Source: Corynespora cassiicola
Taxonomy: Eukaryota > Ascomycota > Dothideomycetes > Pleosporales > Corynesporascaceae
DNA length: 64,000 bases
NCBI GenBank assembly: GCA_022059125.1
Contig: JAEUWY010000004.1
Span: forward strand, 4,526,001 to 4,590,000
Direction of reading: 5' to 3'
Every line of letters starts with the position of its first letter. Positions within the stretch are counted from its first letter, which is position 1. The position numbers were made by a program, and so were the translations under genes. The notes under the pieces are model-generated. The model had not been told where the DNA came from. It did not search any database and worked only from the letters and a program-made list of their open reading frames with translations. This document shows positions 23,124 through 34,812 of this stretch, piece by piece.

Positions 23124-24006
23124 TTACTTGCTCTTCTGTTTTGAACCAAGAGTCTTCCTTCTTTGCTTAATCATGTACGTGTACATGGTGTATGAACCTT
23201 TGGCATGTCAGTAGCGCATTGGAAGATTGGGTTGGAGATCTGATGTGAACTTACCGGGAATATACAATGCCAAACAGAAATAGAAGATGGGCGGGATGAC
23301 AGGGCTGATACCAGCACTCGGTTCGATGGCTCTATACAACAACCACCACTCGGCTCCAATGCCCACGGGGTAGAGCGCGTAGAACATGGTATACCTGCGC
23401 ACACGTGAGCCTCCAATCCAACCCTGAGAACAAACCACAATCTACCCACCTCAACCACACCAACGCCCCCGGCGCCAAGCCATGCAAGTTCATCGCAAGA
23501 TACAAATACCTCACCGAGTCCGCCAGCGCCCACGCAGACACCAGAGCACCGTACGCTGCAGAATCCCTGGTGCTCTCCGGGAAACTCCACCACACCATCC
23601 ACACCTGGATGACGCGGGTGACGACCTGCAACGCCGTGGTACCCACCGGGGACTTGACGATTCCTGCCCGCACCAAAAAAGTCAGTCCACCTGTATACAT
23701 GTATCGAAGTTTTCAAGCTGGCAATGGAAAACATGGCAAAGTCAGAAAGTTGGGAGAAAGACTAAGAGGCCGAGATCACGCACCAACCGCCGCATGCAAA
23801 ACCTCAATCAAAGTAAGCGTCTGCACCCCCCTTGCCAACCCCTCGGTCGCATCAAAAACCTTGCCCTTCCCCCCAGGAGCGGCGCCCAGCGCGCGGTACA
23901 GCACCGCCAGCCATAGCGCAGCAAATGTCAAGTTGTACAGCGTGAGGTACAGTACGCGCGCCTGCGATTGCGATTGCGCGGGGCGCGTCGGTTTTTCGGC
24001 GCCCAT
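23124..24006 (-). CDS. PHS1: Very-long-chain (3R)-3-hydroxyacyl-CoA dehydratase (Phs1/PTPLA)
   Basis: Four exons (24006-23784, 23663-23450, 23394-23255, 23197-23124) give 216 aa, the normal family length. The protein is almost entirely membrane-embedded, about six helices. The active-site block is RYTMFYALYPVGIGAEWWL with catalytic Tyr154 and Glu161 at the seven-residue spacing known for yeast Phs1. The C-terminus is lysine-rich (RRKTLGSKQKSK), consistent with an ER-retention signal. The enzyme removes water from 3-hydroxyacyl-CoA in the third step of the ER elongase cycle, supplying very-long-chain acyl groups for sphingolipids. The third donor was placed as GTGGGT because that join restores the LRYTMFY motif. 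Confidence 0.93.
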
Positions 24007-24638
24007 TGGAGCTGCAACGGTGCGGAAAGGACTGTGGGATGGGGAAAAAACAGTGGACTAATGTGATATTCTGGACAGGAGAAAGAAAAAAAAAAAGAGG
24101 TTTGGTATGTTGGCCAAATCGCGAGGCGTGGGCCGAGGCTGTGGGTGTAAGTAGCCGCTGTCACATGGGATGGGGCGCCCACGATGGGATGGGGATGCGT
24201 ATCTGGCGTACCGCGTGCGCAATCTGGGGTATGCCGGCCTTTTTCTTTCCACTCCGCATTACTAGTGCACCAAGAAGAGCATTGATCAAACAATCTGCGG
24301 TGGCCGAGTCCTTCTCTACCATGTGCTGAAATTGCATACCTAGGTACAGAGCAGCCGTGCTGTCAAATGTGTAACACGCACAAACAACCATGTTGTAAAA
24401 TACTGCTTCGGAGCCATCGGCGCCCGCTTCATTATCGGAATGTAAACGGTGGAACCAGGCTCAAGGCTCAACCCAAAAACAAGTACGGCACGCTGCATAC
24501 ATGACTTCAATACCGCATGTACAACGCCCCATGTATCGTACCCACCATCATCTAATCTTGACAAGCCTCTTTATGAACCCGAACGCCAATCCCAATGCAT
24601 ACATGACACAGGAACAACGGCACTATTGTGCTCGCATC
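24007..24638. other. Intergenic region, no gene supported
   Basis: Promoter side of the dehydratase and 3' flank of the metallophosphatase gene. It has an A-rich run near 24085-24098 and otherwise nothing recognised. Confidence 0.5.
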
Positions 24639-25855
24639 TTAAGCCGTATAATCCTTCTTGCACTTGACTTGCTCGAACGACGCCTTTCCGTTGGCGTCCA
24701 CAATCATGGCCGTAAGGTGTCCCCCAGCCACACATCCCGAATCTAAGCCCTTACTATACTTTTGTATGTTCTTTCCCCTCTTACGATCGTGTCCATAGAC
24801 GACCGTGGTGCGCTCATCCTTGTGAAGCTTTGCCTGATGATGGTTCCAAAACTTTTCCCAAGGCGTGCCGCCGCGATTCTCGGACGGAAGGCGCGTCTTG
24901 AGATCAATGGTGCGCATGTTCATCACCTGGAAGGGGTCCTGCTGCTCGAGCGGGATATCCGGTACCAGGCCGGCATGCACGACGACCAGCTCGCCCAGAT
25001 GCGGCACCTTGCCCACGCGCAGGATGACGGGGCATTGCTTCAGCCAGGAAATCTGCTCGTGGGAGAACTGCTTTGCCAGCTTGCGCACCTTGAAGTCGCC
25101 GTGCGAGAAGGAGGTTTCGTCCATGGGGTCGGTGGAGCGGTCGGCCGACTCGTCCGGGCCCGGGAGGCCGGCGTGGTGCGTCTGCTTGGACTCGGCGATG
25201 GAGAGGAGGATGCGGTCTTCGTGATTGCCGCGGACGCACGAGGCGCCGAGCTTCTTTGCATAGGAGACGACGCCGGGAGAGTCAGGACCTGGAAAAACAT
25301 TAGTTTGGAGCCATGATGAAAGCTGTACATGTCAAACGCACCCTTTGAAATAATGTCGCCCGTGAGCACGAGGTGGTCGTTGCCCTCGCGGAACTGCAGC
25401 TTGTGGAGCAGCGCCTCCAGCTCTTTCTTGCAGCCGTGTACGTCGCCCACAATGACCAGGCGCTTGTCGTCGGTGGGGAGATGCTTCTTGTCCATGTCCA
25501 TGAGCTGGATCATGTCCTTGAACTCGGGCCGCACATTCTGGCCGAAGCGCATGCTAGGCTCGTTGTCCATGTCGTTGATATCCTGCCTGTAGGCGCCGTA
25601 CCGTGGGCCCAGGTAGGTGAACCAGCTTATGAGGGCCAGGGTCCCGAGGGCCAGGTAAATGACGAAATAGCGTTGCACCCTCCGCGGGACCCGATTTGTT
25701 GCTCGCGTGACCATGGCTTTCCACTTGGGATGCACGAGGTAGTCGTCCTCGTCGTAAAAGCTCTCCTCTTCGTCCGACACATACAAGCCTTCGTTGTGCG
25801 TGGGAATGAGGTCGATGAGCGGGTGCTGCGGAGGCGGATGGTCGCGGTACGACAT
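24639..25855 (-). CDS. Ppn2-like membrane metallophosphatase (calcineurin-type)
   Basis: Two exons (25855-25342, 25288-24639) give 387 aa. ATG 25855 opens MSYRDHPPPQHPLIDL. A single transmembrane helix lies at RYFVIYLALGTLALISWFTY (about residues 70-89), followed by a lumenal catalytic domain. Metal-binding motifs appear in order: VGDVHGCKKEL, LTGDIISKGPDSPG, VRGNHEDRIL, VVHAGLVPDIP and VYGHDRKRG. This layout fits the bacterial-ApaH/PPP-like subgroup that includes yeast Ppn2, a zinc-dependent vacuolar endopolyphosphatase; that specificity is inferred. The gene is divergent from the Ras-like gene across 758 nt. Confidence 0.85.
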
Positions 25856-26613
25856 TGGGGCGGCGGGAGAGGAAGGGTCGGCCGGGGGTGAGACGGGACA
25901 GGTGCGATTGCTGCGATATTGGTCGCCTCGACGTTTCGCTGGGGCGGTGGAGGGGATTGCAGGTCGGTCGGCGTAGGTGCGGCTCTTGCGCGTCGACGGC
26001 TGCCGCGGGCGGGCGGTCGCAGGGCCCGAGCGGTGCAGTTGAAACCAGGGGCGTGTGGAGGATTGCGATTTGCGTCGTGGAGAGGGGAAACGCACAAGGA
26101 AACGAGTGTGTGTGGCAGCCGGCCTGCCTGAGGAAGCGACTGGACGTGTCTGGATTGAGTGATGGGAGAGAGCAACCGCCTGGCCGGCCACGGTCGACGA
26201 CGCGGCCCCTGTCGCGGTAGAGCGGCGGGTCGTCGTACGCCATCAAGCACGCACCTTCAATCTCTTAGCGGCCCACTTGGAGAGGATGATCGGCTACCGG
26301 CAGGGTTTCCAAGGTTCCGTGCGAGTCCAACTTGGCACTGGTCTGTATCCATGGATGGCTATTTTTGGGGCGAGGCGACGAGCGAGACGAGCGAGACGAG
26401 CGGGACGAGGGAGACGAGGGAGGTCAGTCTGTACAGCAGCACTCATGCAAGTCGTCCCTGCCTCTTACAGTGACACGCCGGCCCCCTGCAAACATGGTTC
26501 CTCTTCGGGCCTAGCCTCACCTGTCAAAGGCCTGCTGGAGGGAAGGCAGGGCTGGGCCTCACCAACTGCCCCACGCAAACACCACACTGTGCCTCACTCT
26601 CGACTTGTTCGCC
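25856..26613. other. Divergent promoter with GAGACGAGC repeats
   Basis: Upstream DNA of the metallophosphatase (-) and the Ras-like gene (+). Imperfect 9-10 nt repeats of GAGACGAGC type occupy about 26371-26420. Open frames on both strands overlap the metallophosphatase 5' region and look like shadows. Confidence 0.5.
26371..26420. repeat. GAGACGAGC-type minisatellite
   Basis: About five imperfect copies of a GCGAGACGA/GGGAGACGA unit in tandem, in the promoter between two divergent genes. Confidence 0.8.
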
Positions 26614-27357
26614 ATGCCGAAAAACACAGAGAGGCCGCTTGAACGACGTAAAGTCGTCGTGCTCGGCACGTCTGGCGTGGGCAAATCATGCCTCGTCGAC
26701 ATGGTGAGTTCCCCGTTGCTGCATCTGAGATCCCATTTCGTACTAAGCCGCTCGCAGTATACCATCGGCCAGCACTCGGTCAACTACAATCCGACCTGCA
26801 TGCAGGGCAGTACCGCGTTTCTGGAGACTGACCATGTTGTCTGGTCGCTTAACATCGAAGATGTCAATGCATCACGGCTGCCCGACTATGCGCGCATCAT
26901 GAGCATCGTGATGCAGCAGGCAAATGGCGTGGTGCTGCTCTACGACATCACATCCCAGGAAAGCTTCGACTACATCACCACCCAGGGCTACATGTATGTT
27001 GTCGGCTGTCGCCAGTCCGCCAGGGAGCCCCCCGGGAGAAGATTTGGATGCGTGCTTGTCGGGAACAAGCTGGACCTCGCTGACCAAAAGAGGGAGGTGA
27101 GCACCGAAGTTGCGCAGGAGTGGGCTGACATCCAGGGCTTCGACTTCTTCGAGGTGGACACGTATAGCCAGGCTGCACTCAGGCCCATATTCTTGTCCTT
27201 GGTCAAGTCCATGGCGAGGGAGGAGAAGAGAGAAGCCGAGGAAGCAGCAGAGCGAGACCGATCCGAGTGGCGCATTGGAGAGCGCTTGTCGCAAGGAGTG
27301 GATGCTCTTGTCAGAGGTCTGGCTGACATGGGAAGAAAAAACTCTGTGAGAAAGTAG
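26614..27357 (+). CDS. Atypical Ras-like small GTPase
   Basis: Two exons (26614-26703, 26758-27357) give 229 aa. The P-loop GTSGVGKS is at 18-25, a switch-I-like NPTCM at 41-45, the G4 motif NKLD at 133-136, and a charged C-terminal helix rich in E, K and R. There is no CaaX box (ends KNSVRK). The G3 box, normally DTAGQ, reads DVNAS at 65-69, so the invariant Gly and the catalytic Gln are both gone; slow or absent GTP hydrolysis is inferred. The G5 SAK position reads DTYS. The single intron has donor GTGAGT, branch-like TACTAAG and acceptor GCAG, is 54 nt long and stop-free, so retention would insert 18 residues before the switch I region. Confidence 0.82.
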   Translation: MPKNTERPLERRKVVVLGTSGVGKSCLVDMVSSPLLHLRSHFVLSRSQYTIGQHSVNYNPTCMQGSTAFLETDHVVWSLNIEDVNASRLPDYARIMSIVMQQANGVVLLYDITSQESFDYITTQGYMYVVGCRQSAREPPGRRFGCVLVGNKLDLADQKREVSTEVAQEWADIQGFDFFEVDTYSQAALRPIFLSLVKSMAREEKREAEEAAERDRSEWRIGERLSQGVDALVRGLADMGRKNSVRK

Positions 27358-28247
27358 TCTAGACATTGCGACGAGACAGATGGGGAGCCTTGCAGTCTAC
27401 CGCTCAAGTTCTCCAAGCTCAAGGTGAGTCCGACCTGGGTTTGGCACCACATATCGACCTCAAAGCGTGCCTAATGACCGCAAACGATCAATCAATCTTG
27501 CTTCGCCCCGTTTGATTTGCACTCCATCTACAGTCTACAGCTGACGTACTGTGCCGCAAAATGGCCAATTGCTTCCGCGCCTCAAAGTGAGTCGACGTCG
27601 TCAGCTTTCGGCCCTTTGCGGCTCGCTCGCAAGTCACCAAATCACCAAATCACCAAATCACCACTCAAATCACTCCTTGATTGGGTCGGGTAGTTTGCAG
27701 CCTCCTCTGCAATTGTAAACTACTTCCAGGCAAGCGAACCGGCCGAGGGCCCCGGAATCCCACTTCCCACCCAAACACTCTGCATGACGTACGCCTCGTG
27801 TGTGCGCCTTCCGACTTTCCGAGAGCCTCCTGGGCGGGGCCTTGGCACCCAGCAGAATCCGGTACACAAGACCATCCAGCACCCTTGACTGAACATGAGC
27901 TTATCTTGAAATGTATTGTCACTCAGAAGCAAGAAACCCAACGCCTCGCTGTGATTCGATCCCGGACTACATCGACGTCGCCTGTCGCTTGGCCCGCATC
28001 CGCACCGCCTCTACCATCTCTTGGTACTATCTAGGTAGCTTCAGGCCTTCGCAACTATGACAGCTGCCGAGTATATCGTATTCTCGGCGCAGAGATGCTG
28101 GCCACGTACAAAGATGCTCCCAGGCCGCCCACCGTCTTGATAAATGTAACCCAAGCACGTCTTGGACTTGAATCCTATTCACTTTCTATCAAACTTACAA
28201 AACAGATATAACTTCACAACATTCAGGCCATAGAAGAGCGCTCCACC
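27358..28247. other. Intergenic region, no gene supported
   Basis: Three-prime flank of the Ras-like gene and promoter of the SLC6 gene. It carries a short AATCACCA tandem repeat and no supported frame. A GATTCGATCC string near 27955 resembles a tRNA B box but lacks a matching arm. Confidence 0.5.
27634..27664. repeat. AATCACCA short tandem repeat
   Basis: Three to four copies of an 8-nt TCACCAAA unit in tandem. Confidence 0.8.
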
Positions 28248-30420
28248 ATGAATGCTCTCCGAAAAATAGGTCGAGTCCTTGCCCCTTCGGCAGACAAGGC
28301 AGAAGATGGGCGTGATGCGTGGCCTTCGCGTACTTCATTTTTGCTCGCTACAATGGGAGGAACCATTGGAATGGGAAACATGCTTCGTTTCCCTTCGGTA
28401 GTGTTCAATAACCATGGACTTCAATGGTGCGCTCTCTTCTTTCGTCGTAACCTCTCCTACCATAACTTGGCGAAAACACTTCAAATCTCACTAACTCATC
28501 TGCCAGGTTCATTCCATATCTAATGGCTGTATTCATCATTGCCATTCCTGGTCTGATTCTCGAAGTATCAATCGGTCAAGCATACCGCGGCGGCACCGTC
28601 ATTGCGTACAATAGCATGAACAAGAGATTGAAGGGAACTGGTCTCAGCCTCATCTTCATCGGCTTCATGGTACTTACCTATTTCAACGTCATCGTGACAT
28701 GGATAATGGTCTTTTTTCGACACTCATTCACCAATCCCTTGCCATGGTCGGACCGCGACCCGGAAGAGTTTTATATGCAAGACGTACTTCGAGTTGTTGA
28801 TCCCATCGATGGGGCGTATTCTAGCGATGGAAGCAGTGTCGAAAGCTATTCCACGTATCCTGGAACCGCTGTCATTGGCGAACTTGCTGGCTTCTGTGTC
28901 CTCATTTGGTTCTTGGTTTGGATCTGGTATGTTGTTCAGCTGGATTTAGTTGCTACGAATAGAATCCTGAGCTAATATATTCGCCGCCCTTAGCATCTTT
29001 CGAGGCGTCGGTCTGACTGGCCGAGTCGTGTATTTTACCATGGGTCTTCCCATCGTCATGGGAATCGTGCTCGTTGGCCGTGGAGCATCCCTTGAAAACG
29101 CTGGGGAAGGGATCAAGCTCTACTTTGCCACATGGCGAGGCGACCAGCTTGCGTCGGGAAGCGTTTGGCAGGCAGCATGCGGCCAAGTATTCTTCAGCAC
29201 TGGAGTCGGCTTCGGTTACTACACCTCTTATGCCTCATACAATCGGAAGTTTTCCAATGCAGTCCAGGATGCCTTCATCATAGTATGCAGCAACATCACT
29301 TTCGAGATCTTCATGGCCTTTGGAGTCTTCGGCATAGTTGGATATCTGGGTCTAAACCCTGACACCACTACGATCACGGGTAGCTTCGACATTGGATTCG
29401 TCACGTTCCCTGCTGCTTTGGCCGCGATGCCAGCTGCAAATTTCTGGTCGGCCATTTGGTTCCTGACCCTGCTTGTCCTTGGTGTAAGCTCTGCATTCGC
29501 CATGCTCGACGCCATCGTTACTCTGGTCATGGACATGAGCCCCAAGTTAAAGAGGCCGCTCGTGGTCACAGGATTAGTCATCTTATGCTACCTGGTGTCA
29601 CTTCCGTATTGTACCGAGTTCGGATATCACTTGTTGAACTGCATTGACACCTGGGTAAACAACCTCGCACTGGTATTCGTCGTATGGGCAGAATGCGTTG
29701 CCTCTACAACTGTATACCGCTGGAAAGATGTCGCAAGTCAAGTCGGGCTACCATCTTTCATCGCCTACAATGCTGGCTATTTCGGGGGCATGGTTCTCGG
29801 TGTTGCCCTAGGACATGCAGTCAGCCCGCCAGCCGGTGCAGGACTTGGTTTTGGGCTTTTCATCGCCGGAACTGCGCTTGCGCTCTTCCTCGCTCGAACT
29901 CCAGACTCTATTGCCCCACGATTCTGGGGCCGCAATGTTTTTACCACGCGATTGTGGTTCCTAGCATTCTATTCTGTGAGATTCATCTACACGACCCGTG
30001 TCTCATTGTGTTGACATTGCATAGGGAAACCAATTGCGACGAGATTTGAACATCATCGTCGGCAGTGGGAAGAACTGGAACATTCCGGTATTCTGGGCCC
30101 CGCTGCTCCGCTACATCTCAGCCCCAATCCTGGCTATGATCTTCAGCTTCGCATATCCGGATTTCTATGCGGTGCGGTATGACCCGCTTCATATCCTCGG
30201 ATTTACTGTTTCGCACTTTGCGCTAATCAGTGTTGGCCTGGGGTATATTGTGCCACGATGGTTTGACGTTTTTGTGCCCCCGCAGAGAAGAGGTGAAGGT
30301 GACGTGATGACGACAGCGAATGTGATGAGCAGTGTTGTAGACGCCCAGAGGGATGATACGATGGAAATTGGCGACGGGACCAGTGAAGAGGAGGATGAGG
30401 ATAAGAAATCGAGCACGTGA
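28248..30420 (+). CDS. Sodium:neurotransmitter symporter family (SLC6/SNF) transporter
   Basis: Four exons (28248-28426, 28507-28926, 28994-29975, 30025-30420) give 658 aa. TM1 carries the family signature GGTIGMGNMLRFPSVVF, which contributes the sodium and substrate sites. FIPYLMAVFIIAIPGLILEV and GQAYRGGTVIAYN follow as TM2, and TM6 lies around GVGFGYYTSYASYNRKF. About 12 helices are visible; the cytosolic tail is acidic (EEEDEDKKSST). Family members couple sodium entry to uptake of amino acids or amines at the plasma membrane. Fungal substrates are mostly unassigned. Its stop lies 178 nt from the convergent P450 stop. Confidence 0.92.
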
Positions 30421-30598
30421 GGAAACATCGCCAATGCGAATGAACAGACCGGTAGCGACATTGGTCTCCCACAGCATACCGACTGCACCAATCCTCAGAA
30501 TCCATAGCGGCTATGATTCTCGCCTAGCGACAACAACCTATCCGTTTGCGACATCCGAAGCGCTTCGTTTCCTAAGCAGTCATCATAACAATAATATA

Positions 30599-32118
30599 TC
30601 AACTTGGACGAAATCTCAAAACCAGCTTCTCATTCACTGGCCCTGCAAGGAACTTGTCTTCTTGTTCCATGCCCTCGTCGTCCACGACGTCGGTCGAGTA
30701 CATGGAATATATCGCCGCAACGATCAACTTCATCACTTTTACTCGTCAGCCCACTTGCGCCATCAGTCACCGCGGGATGATATCTCACGCGACTCACCAA
30801 TTAGAGTGAAGTCCTTGCCAATGCATATGCGGCTTCCCTTGAGAAATGCCCAGAACCATCGGTTCATCTCGTCCAGCTTCTCATTGTCAGCAACGAGCCA
30901 TCTTTCCGGCTCCCACTTTGCTGGATTGGGAAAGACTCCTTCATTTCGATGGAGTATGCTCAAACATGAGCTGATTTGGACACCACCGGGAACAGATGTG
31001 CCGTGAACGGTGGCACCTTCTCGGGGCGTGATCCTATACTGAGGCCCAGGAGTGGGCGTATAAACACGCAAAGTCTCCATCAAGAGAGCGTCGAGGAACG
31101 GCAAAGAATCCACCGCTTTGAAGTCCAGTAGTGTGTCAGCGAAGTTTTCCGATTGTGCAGTATTTGGCCGTAAGATCCAGACTTCATCTCTCAGCCTTTT
31201 CTGAAGGGCGGGTCTCTTTGAGAGTTCCCATTGGAGATATGTCAGAGTTGTTCGGGGAGCCTCTGCACCAGCGATGAAGTGGTCCAACATTTCGCTAGCC
31301 AACACTTTCCCTCCTAGTCCACGGTCTCGAAGCTGCTTGTAGACCACCGCATCTGTGTTCTTCACATCTCCCGCGTCATCACACTTTTTCAACCCAAAAT
31401 CTTCCAACCAAGCCTTGGCCTGCTTCATACCGGGCTTTTCCTCTAAGAATGTCCCGTGTTTCTCAAAATACATATCCCTCTCTTCCTTTTCGCTAGCGAA
31501 CCGCGTTCCCCCCCTCTCCCCAAACAAGTACCTGGCGACAAAATCAGCACTAACACCACCGTTGAAATTGTACACGTCCAACTCTCCCCCCTCTCTAACC
31601 ACATCGTTCAAAAAATCCCTCAACTCTCCCAAAACCCGCGCGGCAATCTCTTTAAGCGCCTCACTCTTCAACAAGACACTCTTCGCATACACGCCCCCCA
31701 AATCCCTCTTCCTCCTCGCATGCTCCTTGCTCCCGACCCCGCCCTGCATGCTCACGAGATTGCGCACCCCGTACGTGACGAAGGTCTCGGCCCACCACCG
31801 CGGCTTGGCGAAGCCCCCGCGCTCGATGTAGACGGTGTGTGCGCCCTCGTAGGACGAGACGCTGAGCTCGCAGGGCCCCAGGCGCACCAGGGGTCCGTGC
31901 TGGGCGTGGGCGCGCGTTATGGCAGACAGGGCTTGGGAGTTGTTGCGGCGGTGGTGGAGGATCCAGAGGGGGGCGAAGGGGGCGGTTGGGTGTGCGGCGG
32001 GGATGTGGCGGAGGGGGTGGAAGAGGAAGGTGTAGAGGATGTAGATGAGGAGGGAGGTTGGGAGGAAGACGAGGAGGACTATGGGGAGGGGGAGGAGAAT
32101 TGGAAAAGAGATGGACAT
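30599..32118 (-). CDS. Cytochrome P450 monooxygenase
   Basis: Two exons (32118-30798, 30735-30599) give 485 aa. An N-terminal anchor (LLPLPIVLLVFLPTSLLIYI) is followed by a proline-containing hinge. The I-helix motif is AGAEAPRTT (normally AGxDTT), the K-helix ExxR is ETLR, the PERF-like segment is PERW, and the heme loop FLKGSRICIG has the cysteine ligand at 432. The second exon supplies the last strands (AAIYSMY to LVLRFRPS). The overall layout resembles fungal class II P450s near the benzoate-hydroxylase and trichothecene-type clans, but subfamily and substrate are not determinable here. The I-helix Asp-Thr pair reads Ala-Pro before RTT, which could alter oxygen activation. Confidence 0.92.
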
Positions 32119-32983
32119 TGCGGTGTGCTAGACCTGTTTCTGTGTTGATATTGCCCCAGTGGCCGAGATGCTCTAAAGGCGAGTGCGCTAAAGAAATCAA
32201 TGTATACGCTTTGACATGTAAGATTTATCGCGATTAGAAGCTTCAAAGTCAAGGGTAGTGGGTTAGTAGAGGTGATGGCATAGAGTGCACCGTAATTGAT
32301 GATATGCGTCCTCCCATCCCAACTGCGGGGATCCTGTGCGCGTCCTCCCTACCCCACCATCACAGATCGACCGGTATCAACAACCACTCAGCTCCCCGGT
32401 TCGCTTACCTACAGTGTGCATGTACAGCCCTCCAAAGCCCGCCATCGCTATGCCACATCGGAATGGCTGGCCTGGGTTGCATCTGAATCAACTTTTGCAC
32501 TGCGGAGTGCAGGTAGTGGCGGGTTCGCGATGGGCGTCTTTTTGACCTTGATGAAAGGGGATCATTTGTGGCCCAAGGGAGGGAGATGTGCCCAAAAGCA
32601 TATTTGTTTTTTTTGTTTTTTTGAGAATGCGGGGGAAGGGGATCATGGGGGTTTGTCGACGAGTTATGGGCCGGCGAGGAAGACTGGGCAACTGATGCAA
32701 ACCTAGATGCAGATGCACAGAGACGTGCATGTCGCAAGTGAATCGAGTAGATGTGCTGTAGAGATGGATGATGGAAGCATGCCTTTTAACGAGAAAAATG
32801 CAATGCGTGATGTTTTTAGCTTTGATGGCCCCGCTGTAGGCCTCGGTGTATGAACCCATAATGACAATGCGCCGCTATGCAGATTCCGCCTCTTATCTTA
32901 CCATGATGTCTCGCCCTGATACCCCCAATTTACATAACCAACACTCGAGCCTGCATGCTTTCAATGCCGTCGCCATGATCCTC
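32119..32983. other. Intergenic region, no gene supported
   Basis: P450 promoter and 3' flank of the Pex11-family gene. It includes a T-rich run (about 32602-32622). Nothing else was recognised. Confidence 0.5.
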
Positions 32984-34085
32984 TCAAGGATGCAGCGTAG
33001 ACTCCCACAGAGCCGAAGCCCTCGTACTTCCCGCAACCAGACCGCACAAGCCCATCCACCCCAAGTTCCAGCCCGGAATGCCCTTCTCGCTGCTGAAGTT
33101 GAGCGCCATGGGGAACCACGCGCTCGCAATCACGATGTCGGTCCACCACTTTATGTCCACCTTCCTATCTTCCTCCTCCTGGTACGCGGCCACCGCCTTG
33201 CCCTCGGTCTGCATCTGCTTCCGCGTCGCCCTCCTCTGCTTCTCAATCTGCGCCTCCCTCGCCAACCGCAAGAAATCGCACGACACGCCGCCCAACCACG
33301 CACGGTACGCCCACAGGTATACCCTCCCCGTCCTAGAGTCCCCGCGGTTGATCAGCGCAATGACCTTGCCGGGCACCACGCCGCAGTCGGCCAGCAGAGA
33401 CACGTTCTCCAGCGCCTGGTACACAAAGTACGACGACGCCTGCAGGACCGCGATCCGGTGCAGTACCAAGTCGGCACCCTGCTTGGGCCCCGAGAGCAGG
33501 GCGCGCAGCCATGCGTACAGGGGGAAGAGGCCGAAGAGGCGCAGCGTGGTGCGCGCCTTGGAGATGAGGGCACCGAATGCGGCGAGTGAGGGGACGGCAG
33601 CGGCGGCGGCGGCGGCGCCGTCGGCAACGAGCGTCGATGTCGGGGGCTTCAGCGAGCCATCTTTCCGGACGAGGGCGAGGATCCGGCGTGCAAAGGCGGA
33701 TATGGCGGGTGATTTGATCTGTAGGTAGGCGAGGACGTAGAGGACGTAGTTGAAGGTGGATAGAAAGGCGCTCAGGCCGCCGGGACTGGCTAGCAATCTG
33801 CACGTAGTTTGAAGACTCCGAATCAGAACCCAGATGCTTGCGTTTTTTTTTTTCACTCGGGAGAAAGATGGAGGGTTTGGTGACAAGGAAGGAAACCTGG
33901 AGGAAACGGGGGCAAAGAAGAGAGAACTACCTGTTCAGGCGCAGGATGGTGCGGTCCACTTTCTGCAGCGCCGATAGCGCTCCCGCGGCGGGCGGAGCGG
34001 CGGGAGCAGCCTTCTTTGCATGCTGCGCGGCACCGTTGGCGGCCTTTGCGGCGGGGGACCCGGGCTCGGTGCTGTCGTCGGACAT
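32984..34085 (-). CDS. Pex11-family peroxisomal membrane protein (Pex11C-like)
   Basis: Two exons (34085-33931, 33797-32984) give 322 aa. The N-terminus is Ala/Pro/Lys-rich. The Pex11 region starts at ALQKVDRTILRLNRLLASPGG and includes LRLFGLFPLYAWLRALLSGP, a long amphipathic stretch and the WWTDIVIASAWFPMALNFSS segment near the end. Pex11 proteins elongate and divide peroxisomes. A GCC-repeat-encoded Ala run interrupts the middle at about residue 115 (33598-33617). The C-terminal GIPGWNLGWMGLCGLVAG matches the last membrane segment of the Pex11C subgroup in ascomycetes. The branch assignment is by resemblance. Confidence 0.85.
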
Positions 34086-34812
34086 GGTGGGAGCTTTCTG
34101 TGGGGGGGAGATGGGGAAGGGCAAAAGGGCAAAAAGTTGCGTTGCTGGATATTTATTCTGAAAAGAGGCATGGGGAGAGGGCGCGAGGTGATGCTTCTCC
34201 GCACATGGGGAGTACCGCGTCGCAGGCCCCTGCAGCCGAGGTTCGCGGTCCTGGCCTGCCGATTGGCTGCGAAGCGACGAGCGTGACTCTACCGCGGCGA
34301 TTTTGTAAACATAGGTGGGCGTGATTAGTCTCGAGTTGCTTTGTCTTGAAGGAGATTTACAAGGTGGGAGGAGCTGTCTCGCTCTCTGGAGGGATGATTC
34401 TGCAGGATGGATGGAGCTCTCTACTAATCATCACTCTTGCAGTGCACATCTTGTTCAAGGGCAGAGGATAGCCGGATGCTGCAGAGCGACCAGATTCCTT
34501 CACCTACACATCCGGGCTCATCTGAGAAGCGAGGCTACACTATGTCTAAGCACGGGCAGGGCTGGCCTGGGTACGTGAATGGACCCACATTTTCGTGCCG
34601 TAGGACTGAGATGCAGGGGCAAGGGTTTGGTACATCCCACGTGCGTACATGCAACTAGAGCAGATCGCGGAGAACCGTGCGTATCATTAAAAGTTCATAA
34701 CAATGCTCCGAGTCTAGTGGCTGATGGCTTGGGCCTTGGAGCTGTCGAGTCCTCAGTCTACGAGTGCTACCCATTCTAGAGCCTGTGATATTAGAATCGC
34801 ACCCGACATTTG
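34086..34812. other. Intergenic region, no gene supported
   Basis: Promoter side of the Pex11-family gene and 3' flank of the GH28 gene. No coding signal recognised. Confidence 0.5.

Noticed and set aside
27925..27985. Possible tRNA, from a GATTCGATCC string
   Set aside because: The flanking bases do not form a 5-bp T stem, and no D arm, anticodon arm or acceptor pairing was found.
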